Source of the DNA: Streptomyces viridochromogenes
GTDB lineage: Bacteria; Actinomycetota; Actinomycetes; Streptomycetales; Streptomycetaceae
Length of the DNA: 64,000 nt
Assembly (NCBI RefSeq): GCF_001270495.1
Contig: NZ_LGUR01000106.1
Span: 146,731-210,730, forward strand
Direction: 5' to 3'
The position numbers and the translations under genes are program-made. The notes under the pieces are model-generated. The model had not been told where the DNA came from, did no database searches, and saw only the letters and a list, made by a program, of their open reading frames with translations. Shown here in pieces: positions 1 to 7,928 of this stretch (its first letter is position 1; each line of letters begins with the position of its first letter).

Positions 1-2
1 GG

Positions 3-701
3 GAGGACCGGCTGCCCGCGGTCCTCCAGACGCTGTACCTGATCTTCAACGAGGGCTATACGGCGACCTCGGGCGCGAGCCTCCAGCGGCGGGACCTCGC
101 CGGCGAGGCGATCCGGCTGACCCGCGAGGTCCAGCGGCTTCTCCCCGACCACGGCGAGGTGGCCGGCCTGCTCGCCCTGATGCTGCTCACGGACGCCCGC
201 CGCGACGCGCGCACCGGCCCGCACGGCGAGCTCGTCCCCCTGGACGAACAGGACCGCGACCGCTGGGACAGGGCCGCGATCGACGAGGGCGTCGCCCTGG
301 TCACCGGCGCCCTCTCCCGGGGCCGCGCCGGCCCGTACCAGCTGCGCGCCGCCATCGCCGCCGTCCACGACGAGGCACCCTCCGCTCAGGAGACCGACTG
401 GCAGGAGATCCTCGGCCTCTACGACATCCTCGTACACCTCGTCCCCGGCCCCGTCGAGCGGCTCAACCGCGCGGTCGCCGTGGCCATGGTCCAGGGGCCG
501 CACGCGGGGCTCGCCGAACTGGACGCGCTGGAGAGGGAGTTGGGGGCCGGGCACCGGCTGGACGCGGTGCGCGGGCACCTTCTGGAGCGGGCGGGCGCGC
601 ACGACGAGGCCCGCGCCGCCTATGAATCCGCCGCCGCCAAGACCCTGAGCCTGCCGGAGCAGCGCTATTTGCACGCGCGGGCGACACGGTTGAAGCCGTA
701 G
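3..701 (+). CDS. ECF42-type RNA polymerase sigma factor, C-terminal part (5' end outside the window)
   Basis: The frame is open from the window edge and ends at the TAG before 702, so this is the C-terminal ~232 residues of a larger protein. It begins at the junction after the sigma-70 core (LPAVLQTLYLIFNEGY) and runs through the long alpha-helical C-terminal domain (DUF6596 type) typical of ECF42 sigma factors, with LLALMLLTDARR, the DQDRDRWDRAAIDEG stretch and NRAVAVAMVQGP. In this group the sigma factor is usually encoded beside a DGPF/YCII-domain protein and has no classical anti-sigma factor. Any such partner would lie upstream, outside the window. The downstream DUF952 gene starts 9 bp after the stop and could be co-transcribed. 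Confidence 0.85.
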   Translation, partial: EDRLPAVLQTLYLIFNEGYTATSGASLQRRDLAGEAIRLTREVQRLLPDHGEVAGLLALMLLTDARRDARTGPHGELVPLDEQDRDRWDRAAIDEGVALVTGALSRGRAGPYQLRAAIAAVHDEAPSAQETDWQEILGLYDILVHLVPGPVERLNRAVAVAMVQGPHAGLAELDALERELGAGHRLDAVRGHLLERAGAHDEARAAYESAAAKTLSLPEQRYLHARATRLKP

Positions 702-710
702 CGTGGACCC

Positions 711-1043
711 ATGCCCGAACGCACGTTCATCCTCCACATCACCGAGCGCTCCCTGTGGGACGCGGCCCGCGAGCGCGGCACGTACGAGATGTCGACCCGT
801 GGCCGCACCCTCCGGGAGGAGGGCTTCATCCACTGCTCGACCCGCGCCCAACTCGCACCCGTGGCCGCCTTCCTGTACGGCTCCTACGACGGCCCCGACG
901 AACTCGTGGTGCTGGTCGTGGACCCCGCGCGGCTCGACGCGCCCGTGAAGTACGAGGCTCCGGAGCCCGGGGGCGAGGAGTTCCCCCATGTGTACGGGCC
1001 CATTCCGGTGGACGCGGTGGTGGACGTGGAGCCGTGGGGGTGA
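711..1043 (+). CDS. DUF952 domain protein
   Basis: This 110-residue protein fits the DUF952 family: an N-terminal ILHIT segment, EGFIHCS near residue 40, a central hydrophobic LVVLVVDPARL strand, and a C-terminal HVYGPIP motif. The family resembles ADP-ribosyltransferase-like folds in some predictions, but its biochemical role is unknown. The ATG at 711 follows the sigma-factor stop by 9 bp. There is no signal peptide or membrane segment, so it is likely cytosolic. Confidence 0.85.
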   Translation: MPERTFILHITERSLWDAARERGTYEMSTRGRTLREEGFIHCSTRAQLAPVAAFLYGSYDGPDELVVLVVDPARLDAPVKYEAPEPGGEEFPHVYGPIPVDAVVDVEPWG

Positions 1044-1083
1044 CGCCCCCGCAGGGACGCTGCCGAGCCGTCGTCCGACCTGC

Positions 1084-1830
1084 TCAGGAGTGGTGTTCGG
1101 GCAGGCCGCCCGTCTCCGGGTCCCGTCCCGTCAGGCAGTAGACGCCGCCCGCCGGATCGCGCATCACCGTCCAGTGAGGGCCCTGAGCGACGAAGGCCGC
1201 GCCCAGTTCCTCGTGCCGGACGCGGGTCGCCGCGATGTCCGCGCAGGCCAGGTCCAGATGGGCGGAGGCGGGCCGCTCCTCGCCGAGCCGCTGGAGCAGG
1301 ATGCGGACGGGCAGCCCGGCCGGGGGCCTGAGCACATGGAACTCGGGGCGGGAGCCGGGCGCCGACGCCCACCCGGTCAGGAGAGCACTCCAGAAGGCGA
1401 CTTCGTCGTCGTACAGCGAGGGCGGTACGTCGACGCAGACCTGGTCGAGCCGGCTGCCGTGCACCACGGGTGGCCGTACCGTCTCTCCGTGCCACGGCAC
1501 GGCACAGAACAACTGCCCGGCGGGTGAGCGCAGTACGGCCCACCCCTCGTGCTCGGCGGCGATCTCCGCGCCCCGCCGAAGCGCCGACTTCACGCATTCC
1601 GCTACGTCGTCCACGGCGAAGTCGAGATGCGCGCCCCCGGCGCCCGAGTCGACGCCTTGGACCTTCACGTAGGCGTCGGCGCCGCCGCCCGGCAGCAGCG
1701 TCACGAACTCACCTTGCTCACCCCGGAGTTCGGACAGCCGCGTGTCCGTCACCGCGGTCCAGAAGGCGTGGGCCCGGGAGAAGGACGCGGCGGGGCGGTC
1801 GACGAAGGCGTAGGTCCAGCGGATGCTCAT
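1084..1830 (-). CDS. VOC (glyoxalase/bleomycin-resistance) family protein, two tandem domains
   Basis: The 248-residue protein contains two glyoxalase-like repeats. The first runs from MSIRWTYAFVDRP to about residue 120, and the second starts near HGSRLDQVCVDVP and ends with GGVYCLTGRDPETG. Each repeat has the FW(T/S)A(V/L) helix typical of this fold. The ATG at 1830 is preferred over the ORF's upstream extension, which is low-complexity and reads through the 14-bp tandem repeat region. Family members act as metal-dependent lyases, dioxygenases or drug-binding proteins; no substrate can be deduced here. Confidence 0.8.
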   Translation of the reverse strand: MSIRWTYAFVDRPAASFSRAHAFWTAVTDTRLSELRGEQGEFVTLLPGGGADAYVKVQGVDSGAGGAHLDFAVDDVAECVKSALRRGAEIAAEHEGWAVLRSPAGQLFCAVPWHGETVRPPVVHGSRLDQVCVDVPPSLYDDEVAFWSALLTGWASAPGSRPEFHVLRPPAGLPVRILLQRLGEERPASAHLDLACADIAATRVRHEELGAAFVAQGPHWTVMRDPAGGVYCLTGRDPETGGLPEHHS

Positions 1831-1900
1831 GGGGCGATCGTAGATCCGGCGCCGCGGGCACGGGCTCGGCCGTCTGCCACAGGCGTACGGCGCCGGCAGG

Positions 1901-1956
1901 GTTCGCCACGCCGGGTTCGACACGCAGGGTTCGCCACGCCGGGTTCACCACTTCGG
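1901..1956. repeat. 14-bp tandem array, four units of GTTCRMCACNNCGG type
   Basis: Units start at 1901, 1915, 1929 and 1943, exactly 14 bp apart, each beginning GTTCGCC, GTTCGAC, GTTCGCC or GTTCACC; a degenerate fifth unit follows at 1957. The array lies about 95 bp upstream of the phosphate transporter ATG. The GTTCACC heptamer resembles the half-site of Streptomyces PhoP (PHO) boxes, but PHO boxes repeat every 11 bp, so the match is only partial. Confidence 0.7.
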
Positions 1957-2050
1957 CTTCGCAGGACCCTTACCAACCGCGCGCCGACTCCTGGGACACG
2001 CTTTGCCGTCGGTTCGCCGCGAATTGGCCCGCGCTTGTTTGCATTGGGGA

Positions 2051-3205
2051 ATGGACCACATCACGTTCCTGGTGGCGGTCGTCATCGTGACGGCCCTGGC
2101 CTTCGACTTCACCAACGGATTCCACGACACGGCGAACGCGATGGCCACGTCCATCGCCACGGGGGCGCTCAGACCGAAGACGGCGGTACTCATCAGCGGC
2201 GTCCTGAACGTCGTCGGTGCCTTCCTGTCCACCGAGGTCGCCAAGACGATCTCCGGCGGCATCGTGGACGACGCACTCGTCTCCCCGGGCATGATCTTCG
2301 CCGGGCTCGTCGGGGCGATTCTGTGGAATCTGCTCACCTGGCTGGTCGGGCTGCCGTCCAGCTCGTCGCACGCACTGTTCGGCGGGCTGATCGGGGCCGT
2401 CTGGGTGGGCGCGGGGTCGCACGGCGTGCACTTTGACAAGGTTGTCGAGAAGGTGCTGATCCCGGCGGTGGCCTCGCCGATCGTGGCGGGGGTCGCGGCG
2501 CTGCTGGCCACGTTCCTGGCGTACAAGCTCACCGCTCGCGCCCGCAGCCAGTCCGTCACCAAGGGCTTCCGCGTCGGCCAGATCGCCTCGGCCTCCCTCG
2601 TGTCCCTGGCGCACGGCACCAACGACGCGCAGAAGACGATGGGCGTCATCACGCTGACCCTGATCTCGGCGGGCGCGCTGGGTCACGACGCGGGCCCGCC
2701 CTTCTGGGTGATCGCCTCGGCCGGCCTGGCCATCGGCCTCGGCACCTACCTCGGCGGCTGGCGGATCATCCGCACGATGGGCAAGGGCCTGACGGAGATC
2801 CAGTCCCCGCAGGGCTTCGCCGCCGAGACCGCCTCCACGACGGTCATCCTCACCTCGGCCCACCTGGGCTTCGCCCTGTCCACCACGCAGGTCGCCTCGG
2901 GCAGCATCCTCGGCGCGGGCCTGGGCCGCCGCCTGGCGGAGGTCCGGTGGGGGGTGGCCGGTCGCATGGTCGTGGCCTGGATGGTCACCCTGCCCGCCGC
3001 CGCACTCGTCGGCGGCGTCTCGGCGAGCGTCGTCAAGCACGGCGGCAACGTCGGTACGGCCGTGGTCGCCCTGGTCGGCGCGGCGGTGGCCGCCGGGATC
3101 GTGCTCGTCTCCCGGCGCAACCCGGTGTCCGCGCACAACGTCAACGACACCCACGAGGTCGCGGTCCGCGGCACGGAGCCGACGAAGGTCGGTACGGCCG
3201 CCTGA
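2051..3205 (+). CDS. pit: Low-affinity inorganic phosphate transporter, PiT family
   Basis: This 384-residue integral membrane protein belongs to the PiT/Pho-4 family of cation-coupled phosphate permeases. Both duplicated signatures are visible: GFHDTANAMATS near residue 20 and AHGTNDAQKTMG near residue 195. About ten hydrophobic segments are present. The ATG at 2051 is chosen because MDHITFLV starts directly before the first membrane helix; the upstream extension is not membrane-like. A small two-helix protein gene follows 43 bp downstream and probably belongs to the same transcript. The 14-bp GTTCRCC array upstream is a candidate regulatory element, which would suit phosphate control. Confidence 0.92.
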   Translation: MDHITFLVAVVIVTALAFDFTNGFHDTANAMATSIATGALRPKTAVLISGVLNVVGAFLSTEVAKTISGGIVDDALVSPGMIFAGLVGAILWNLLTWLVGLPSSSSHALFGGLIGAVWVGAGSHGVHFDKVVEKVLIPAVASPIVAGVAALLATFLAYKLTARARSQSVTKGFRVGQIASASLVSLAHGTNDAQKTMGVITLTLISAGALGHDAGPPFWVIASAGLAIGLGTYLGGWRIIRTMGKGLTEIQSPQGFAAETASTTVILTSAHLGFALSTTQVASGSILGAGLGRRLAEVRWGVAGRMVVAWMVTLPAAALVGGVSASVVKHGGNVGTAVVALVGAAVAAGIVLVSRRNPVSAHNVNDTHEVAVRGTEPTKVGTAA

Positions 3206-3248
3206 GACGTGGCCGACTGAGGCCGCATGAGACAAGGGAGTTCACATC

Positions 3249-3482
3249 ATGAACCTCGACTGGACCGCGCTCGGCCAGGTCGCCGCGGTGAGCCTCGCCG
3301 TGACCGTGGCCGTGGTCGCCGTCTTCGCCTTCGGCGTGCTGGGCCTGGCCCGCTACGAAGGGACGCGTGAGGAGGGCGGGGCCACCTCCGGCGTGGGCCT
3401 GGCGCAGGCCGGGCTGTGCTTCGTCGCCTGCGCGGCGGTGGTGTTGTACGGGATCTATCTGATCGTGCCGCAGTTCCACTGA
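3249..3482 (+). CDS. Small two-helix membrane protein downstream of pit
   Basis: This 77-residue protein has two predicted membrane helices, roughly residues 8-32 and 50-72, joined by a charged loop containing RYEGTREEGG. It starts with a good GGGAG ribosome site at 3236-3240, 43 bp after pit, and ends just before a strong terminator at 3520. The position suggests an accessory subunit or stabiliser of the phosphate permease. The function is not known. Confidence 0.75.
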   Translation: MNLDWTALGQVAAVSLAVTVAVVAVFAFGVLGLARYEGTREEGGATSGVGLAQAGLCFVACAAVVLYGIYLIVPQFH

Positions 3483-3519
3483 CGGATCCCGATGTGCAGG
3501 GCACAGGGCACTGAGCACA

Positions 3520-3550
3520 GGGCCCGGCCGGAGAACCGGCCGGGCCCTTT
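3520..3550 (+). terminator. Rho-independent terminator of the pit operon
   Basis: A perfect 12-bp stem (3520-3531 with 3536-3547) encloses an AGAA loop and is followed by TTT. It lies 38 bp after the small membrane protein stop, between convergent genes. Confidence 0.85.
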
Positions 3551-3614
3551 CGCGACTGACCGCAGCCGACTGTGACTGACTGCGACTGACCGCAGCCGCC
3601 CGCGGTCGACTGCG

Positions 3615-3649
3615 GTTGCCCGTTGCCCGTTGCCCGTTGCCCGTTGCCC
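3615..3649. repeat. Heptamer microsatellite (GTTGCCC)x5
   Basis: Five perfect 7-bp units start at 3615, 3622, 3629, 3636 and 3643, directly next to the stop codon of the minus-strand glycosyltransferase (3655-3657). A looser CGACTGACCGCAGC repeat lies just before it (3553-3600). The tract may be prone to slippage, but it lies outside the coding sequence. Confidence 0.8.
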
Positions 3650-3654
3650 GTCGC

Positions 3655-5098
3655 TCAGAGCCGCTGCTCGTAGGCCGTCACGCGGCGCCCGCGGACCTGT
3701 ACGTCCGCCACCACCCTGAAGTGCTCCTTCAGCACGGCGGTCTTCGTTCTGTCCCGCTCGGCCGACACCGGCCGGGCCACCGCGGGCACGTCGGTGACCA
3801 GCAGTATGCGCCGGTGTGCCAACATCGCGCTCCGTATCCGGTCCGGGCCGGCTTCCTCGCCCTTCAACGTCCCCGACGCCATCGGGTCCTCCGCCAGGGC
3901 GACGTCCGTCAGCCCGGCGAAGTGGTAGGGGGAGACCAGCGCCGTGTCGCGCCGGGCCGCCGGTATGAAGACCACCGCGTCCCCGTCCTGCTTCAGCCGC
4001 CGTACATCGGCCGCCACCGCCAGCACGTCGTCCACCCGGCTCGACGGAGCCCGCTTGGCCAGCGACTGGGGCAACAGGGCGACGACCGCCACGGTGACCA
4101 CGAGCGGGACGAGCCAGGGAGCCGCTCTCGGAAACCGCGGCCCGGCTGCCCGTACGGCCGTACCCAGCGCCGTGCCGATCAGCAGGGCCAGCCCGAGCAT
4201 GCTGAACAGTACGTAGCGGTCCAGGAAGAGCGGGCGGACCAGGGAGACCCCGATGAGGCCGAGTTGCGGCACGGCCAGCAGCGGCACCCCGACGGCCGCC
4301 ACCGACAGCCGTCCCGCGTGCGGCCGGTCCAGCAGGGCGCCGAGTCCGCCGATCGCCAGCAGGATCGCCGGGCCGATCAGCATGTGCCAGGTCAGCGGCG
4401 GTATCCAGGACACCTGGGCGGCCTGACGCCGGCTGAAAAGGATCAACGGCAGTACGGCCGCCACGGCGACTGTCGCGGCCACCGCCCAGCAGGTCCGGGT
4501 CCGGCGCCGGGCACGCACCCGGAGCAGGGTCGCCAGGTGGGCGGGCAGGATCAGCAGGGACAGCCAGTTGAGCAGGCCGCAGGCCGCGAGTGTGGCGCCG
4601 TAGGCAACCCAGTGCACCGCTCGGCCACGGCCCTCCAGGACGGTCACCAGCAACAGGGTCGCGATCCCGGCCCCGGCCGTGATCAGCGCGTACGGCCGGC
4701 CCTCCTGGAGATAGAACTGCACGGCCGGAAGCAGCCCGAACGCGAGCCCTCCCGCCAGGCCCGCCCAGACCCCGGCCAGCCGTTGACCGATGACCGTCAC
4801 GCAGGCCGCCGCCACCGCCATGGCCAGCACGGAGGGCAGCCGCAGGGCCGTGGTGCCGGCGCCGAAGCACTCGAAGACTCCGTGCATCAGCAGGTAGTAG
4901 AGCCCGTGTACGACGTCGACCTGCCCCAGCATGTGCCAGATGTCGGCGGTGGACCGCCGGGCCACCTGCCAGGTCGCGGCCTCATCCCGCCAGACACTGC
5001 CCTGCCGGGACAGCCCCCACAGTCCGAGGGCGAGGGTCCACAGCAGCGGGATCGGCCAGAGAGGCAGGCGGCGGCGCAGGGGGTTCTCCAGGGGGCAT
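3655..5098 (-). CDS. Membrane glycosyltransferase, GT39/ArnT-like, apparent frameshift near the N-terminus
   Basis: This polytopic membrane protein of about 480 residues resembles the dolichyl/polyprenyl-phosphate mannosyltransferase superfamily (GT-C fold). An early WRDE motif supplies the usual first-loop Asp-Glu pair, followed by QVDVVHGLYYLLMH, about ten hydrophobic helices and a C-terminal soluble part. The continuous frame reaches upstream past a GTG at 4965 through a convincing first helix (LWPIPLLWTLALGLWGL) but meets no ATG, GTG or TTG before a stop near 5161. An ATG at 5098 with a GGACGGA site lies one base out of frame. Removing one G from the run at 5091-5095 would join them. This is either a real frameshift, a sequencing indel, or a rare CTG start. 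GT39-like enzymes use lipid-linked sugars outside the membrane; the acceptor here is unknown. Confidence 0.72.
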
Positions 5099-5104
5099 CG
5101 GCAT

Positions 5105-5464
5105 TCCGTCCGGCGGGGGCCGGCCGGGCCGCTGGGTGATGCGGTCCCCTGATGTGGTCCCTACTCGCCCGCTGTCGCCGCGCACGCCGAAGAACGCCTC
5201 GGCCGCAAAGGCCGAGCCGGGATCCGAGCGGTGCTCACCTTCCCCCGTGTGCCACTCGCCTCGCAGGTCGGCCGAGGGGTGGACCTGCCAAAACCTACGG
5301 CACGGGATCGGCCGTAGCGACAGGTTGCGGCGTGAACACAATCACCGGGGGCTGAGGGAACCTCGGGTCCGACGGGGCGTCGTGTTAGCGGCATTTGCTG
5401 GGGGTTGTCGGTGGTATCCGACGCGGGGTGTGGAACGCACGGGATCGTAGGCAATGATCAGTGC
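5105..5464. other. Intergenic region between the glycosyltransferase and the VanX-like gene
   Basis: About 360 bases separate the divergent genes. Several open frames here have no family features and look like high-GC shadows. I see no RNA gene, repeat or clear hairpin. It presumably carries the two divergent promoters. Confidence 0.4.
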
Positions 5465-6121
5465 ATGAGCGTGAGCGAGATCGTGCTGATGTCAGATCCG
5501 AAGATCGCGGCGATCCCGGTGGCCGATTGCGGCGAACCACTCGTCGACGTCCGGCTCCACGAACCCCTCGCCGTGGACTCTCGCAGGGCCGATCGGGCAG
5601 GGGCGTTCGCGCATCTGCGAGAAGGGGTGCTGCTTCGTCTCCTGAAGGCGCAGGCACTGCTCCCGGAGGACATCCGCCTGCTGTTCGTCGAGGGGTACCG
5701 GCCGCCCGCGCTCCAGCGCGACTACTTCGAGGAGTACGCCGACGAACTGCGCGCCGACAACCCGCACTGGTCGGCGCCGCGGGTGCGCGAGGCCGCGAGC
5801 CGTTACGTATCGCCACCGGAGATCGCGCCGCACAGCGCCGGCGCCGCGGTGGACCTCACCCTGATCTCCGCCGACGGCCACGAACTCGACATGGGATCCC
5901 CGCTGAACGCGAGCCCGGAAGACAGCGACGGCGCCTGCTACACGGACGCGGACAACATCGGCTCCGCTGCCCGCGCCAACCGAAGGGTGCTCCGCGACGC
6001 CCTCACCGCCGCGGGCCTGGTGAACTACCCCACCGAGTGGTGGCATTGGTCCTACGGCGACCGCTACTGGGCTCTTTCCGCCGGAGCCGACAGGGCGGTG
6101 TACGGGGCGCGGGAACTCTGA
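5465..6121 (+). CDS. D-Ala-D-Ala dipeptidase, VanX family
   Basis: This 218-residue protein is a zinc D,D-dipeptidase of the VanX/DdpX (M15D) family. Visible signatures are VEGYRPPALQ (the conserved Arg), PHSAGAAVDLTL (zinc-binding His and Asp, normally SxHxxGxAxD), and EWWHWSYGD (catalytic Glu and third zinc-ligand His). The start is uncertain: ATG at 5465 or ATG at 5492 (MSDPKIAAIPV), which begins nearer the conserved region. There is no vanHA pair next to it, so a role in peptidoglycan dipeptide recycling is more likely than glycopeptide resistance. It lacks a signal peptide and is presumably cytosolic. Confidence 0.88.
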   Translation: MSVSEIVLMSDPKIAAIPVADCGEPLVDVRLHEPLAVDSRRADRAGAFAHLREGVLLRLLKAQALLPEDIRLLFVEGYRPPALQRDYFEEYADELRADNPHWSAPRVREAASRYVSPPEIAPHSAGAAVDLTLISADGHELDMGSPLNASPEDSDGACYTDADNIGSAARANRRVLRDALTAAGLVNYPTEWWHWSYGDRYWALSAGADRAVYGAREL

Positions 6122-6155
6122 CGAGCGGTGAGGGCCGCGTCCTTCCCCACCGGGA

Positions 6156-7154
6156 CTACTCCGTGCCGTCACCGGGCAGACGCTCCGGCAGCCCGAGCCG
6201 CGGGAACCGGTCGTCGTGGAACGTGACGATCTCGGTGATCGCCCCGCCGGTGACGCGCAGGACGTCGATCGTCAGCGGCAGGTACGCGCCCTCCCGCTCC
6301 TGCCAGAGGTAGAAGGCGACGGCGGGCTGCCGGTTCACGGAGGTGAGGACGGCGCGCAGGCCCTTCATGCCCTCGAAGCCGCTCTCGACCCAGTCGTTCA
6401 CCACGGCGTCGCGGCCGACGTACAGGCCCGGCGTGGGCGGCATCGAGCAGCGGACGTCGTCCCGCAGCATCGCGGCGAGCGCCGGGATGTCCGTGGCCAC
6501 GCTGGCCTCGGTGTAGCGGCGCACCAACTCGCGCGTCCCGGAGTCCAGTTCGCCGCCGGTCCAGTCCTGCCGCTCGGCGGGCAGGTACTCCCGCATGCCG
6601 GCGCGGGCCCGCTGCAGCGCGCTGTTCACGGAGTTGACGGTGTCCCCGAGGAACTCCGCGACGTCCTTCGCCGGCCAGCCCTGCACGTCCCTCAGGATCA
6701 GCACGGCCCGCGGGCGCGGAGCGAGGTGCTGGACCGCGACCAGGTACGCCAGCTCGATCGTCTCCCGCGCCACGGCGACCGTCTCCGGCTCGTCCGCGTC
6801 GCCCGCGGGCAGCTCGTCGAGCAGCCGGTCCGGGTAGGGCTGCAGCCACAGCACCTCGCCGCCGGTCGCGGGCTCCGGGCGGCGCTTGGCGAGCAGGTCC
6901 AGGCAGGCGTTGGTGGCGATCCGGTACAGCCAGGCCCGGAACGTCGACCGCCCCTCGAAGGTCTCCCGCCGCCGCCAGGCCCTGAGGAACGTCTCCTGCA
7001 CCGTGTCCTCGGCATCCTCGAACGACCCGAGCATCCGGTAGCAGTGCACGTGCAGCTCCCGCCGGTGCCTCTCCGCCAGCCCCGAGAACGCCGGCTCGTC
7101 GACCTCGCCCAGACTGCTGATGCCCAGCTCCTCCAGCCGCGTGTCCGCACTCAT
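6156..7154 (-). CDS. ECF sigma factor of the SigX5 (TIGR02960) type with SnoaL-like C-terminal domain
   Basis: The 332-residue protein has sigma region 2 at about residues 20-90 (HVHCYRMLGSFEDAEDTVQETFLRAW), sigma region 4 at about 130-200 (VLILRDVQGWPAKDVAEFLGDTVNSVNSALQRAR), and a C-terminal NTF2/SnoaL-like domain from about 215 (YTEASVATDIPALAAMLRDDV). In such ECF sigma factors the SnoaL-like domain takes part in regulating activity in place of a separate anti-sigma factor. The ATG at 7154 has an AAGGA site 7 bases upstream. It is convergent with the VanX-like gene and downstream of sodN on the same strand, separated by a terminator. Confidence 0.9.
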   Translation of the reverse strand: MSADTRLEELGISSLGEVDEPAFSGLAERHRRELHVHCYRMLGSFEDAEDTVQETFLRAWRRRETFEGRSTFRAWLYRIATNACLDLLAKRRPEPATGGEVLWLQPYPDRLLDELPAGDADEPETVAVARETIELAYLVAVQHLAPRPRAVLILRDVQGWPAKDVAEFLGDTVNSVNSALQRARAGMREYLPAERQDWTGGELDSGTRELVRRYTEASVATDIPALAAMLRDDVRCSMPPTPGLYVGRDAVVNDWVESGFEGMKGLRAVLTSVNRQPAVAFYLWQEREGAYLPLTIDVLRVTGGAITEIVTFHDDRFPRLGLPERLPGDGTE

Positions 7155-7271
7155 CACGTCATCCTTCCGCCTCGTCGTGTCCCGTCGTAGGTGTGACGGG
7201 TGCGGGCGCGGAAACTCATCACCAGGGTCGGTCGGCACGGCTGATCCGGTGAGTCCAGGTCTCTGTCCGGA

Positions 7272-7387
7272 CAAAGAAGACCGCACCCGACCCGTCAAGG
7301 ACGCCGTTCTCGGCGGCCTGCGGGCCGGGTGCGGGCAGGTTGACCAGACGACCAAGGAAATCGCAGGTCAAGCGGCATGATCGAGGA
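7272..7387 (-). ncRNA. Candidate s-SodF-like small RNA processed from the sodN 3' UTR
   Basis: In Streptomyces coelicolor a small RNA of roughly 90 nt is processed from the 3' UTR of sodN mRNA and base-pairs with the 5' end of sodF mRNA, linking nickel supply to repression of the iron enzyme. Here sodN is followed by a 100-base untranslated stretch that ends in a strong terminator (7281-7334), the right size for this RNA. The complementarity cannot be tested because sodF is not in the window. The call rests on position and the terminator only. Confidence 0.5.
7281..7334 (-). terminator. Terminator at the end of the sodN 3' UTR
   Basis: Arms 7281-7294 and 7321-7334 pair over 14 positions with one mismatch, and a nested GCCG/CGGC hairpin sits in the loop. 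On the minus strand the stem is followed by TCTTCTTT. It ends the sodN transcript about 105 bases after the stop codon. Confidence 0.75.
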
Positions 7388-7783
7388 TCAGGCCTTCTTG
7401 GTCTCCCAGAAGATCTTGTCGATCTGGGCGATGTAGTCCAGAGCCTTCTGACCGGTGGCCGGGTCGGTGGAACCCTTGGCGGCCGAGAGGGCCTTCAGGG
7501 CGTCGTTGACCAGCTGGTGCAGCTCCGGGTACTTCTCGAAGTGCGGGGGCTTGAAGTAGTCGCTCCAGAGCACCGAGACGTGGTGCTTCGCGAGCTCGGC
7601 GCGCTGCTCCTTGATGACGGTGGCACGCGCCTGGAAGTGCGGGTCGTCGTTGGCGGCCATCTTTTCCTGCACGGCCTTCACCGACTCCGCCTCGATGCGG
7701 GCCTGGGCCGGGTCGTACACACCGCAGGGCAGGTCGCAGTGTGCGCTGACCTTGACCTTGGGGGCAAACAGGCGGGAAAGCAT
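7388..7783 (-). CDS. sodN: Nickel superoxide dismutase precursor
   Basis: The 131-residue precursor carries a 14-residue leader (MLSRLFAPKVKVSA) ahead of the mature N-terminus HCDLPCGVYDP. This is the nickel hook: after cleavage, His1, Cys2 and Cys6 with the backbone coordinate nickel. The rest is the four-helix bundle that assembles as a hexamer in the cytosol. It converts superoxide to hydrogen peroxide and oxygen. The ATG at 7783 follows a strong GAGGAAGG site. The divergent neighbour is sodX, the protease expected to remove the leader. Expression in Streptomyces is nickel-dependent through Nur and related control; I did not identify a convincing Nur box here. Confidence 0.98.
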   Translation of the reverse strand: MLSRLFAPKVKVSAHCDLPCGVYDPAQARIEAESVKAVQEKMAANDDPHFQARATVIKEQRAELAKHHVSVLWSDYFKPPHFEKYPELHQLVNDALKALSAAKGSTDPATGQKALDYIAQIDKIFWETKKA

Positions 7784-7928
7784 GGAGCATTCCTTCCTCG
7801 TGATCGTCTTCTCAGGTGGGACATTACTCCCTGCGAGACGGGTTTTGGCGGGTGCCCCCATGGGCTTAGGACAAAAGTCCAGGGTCAGACTGAGACTGGT
7901 GGAGGACAGTACCGGGGAGGTGCCGGGG

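Noticed and set aside
1901..1956. Canonical PHO box for PhoP
   Set aside because: The heptamer matches but the period is 14 rather than 11 bp, so I report it only as PHO-like.
1901..1970. Possible CRISPR array
   Set aside because: The 14-bp units are adjacent without spacers; it is a simple tandem repeat.
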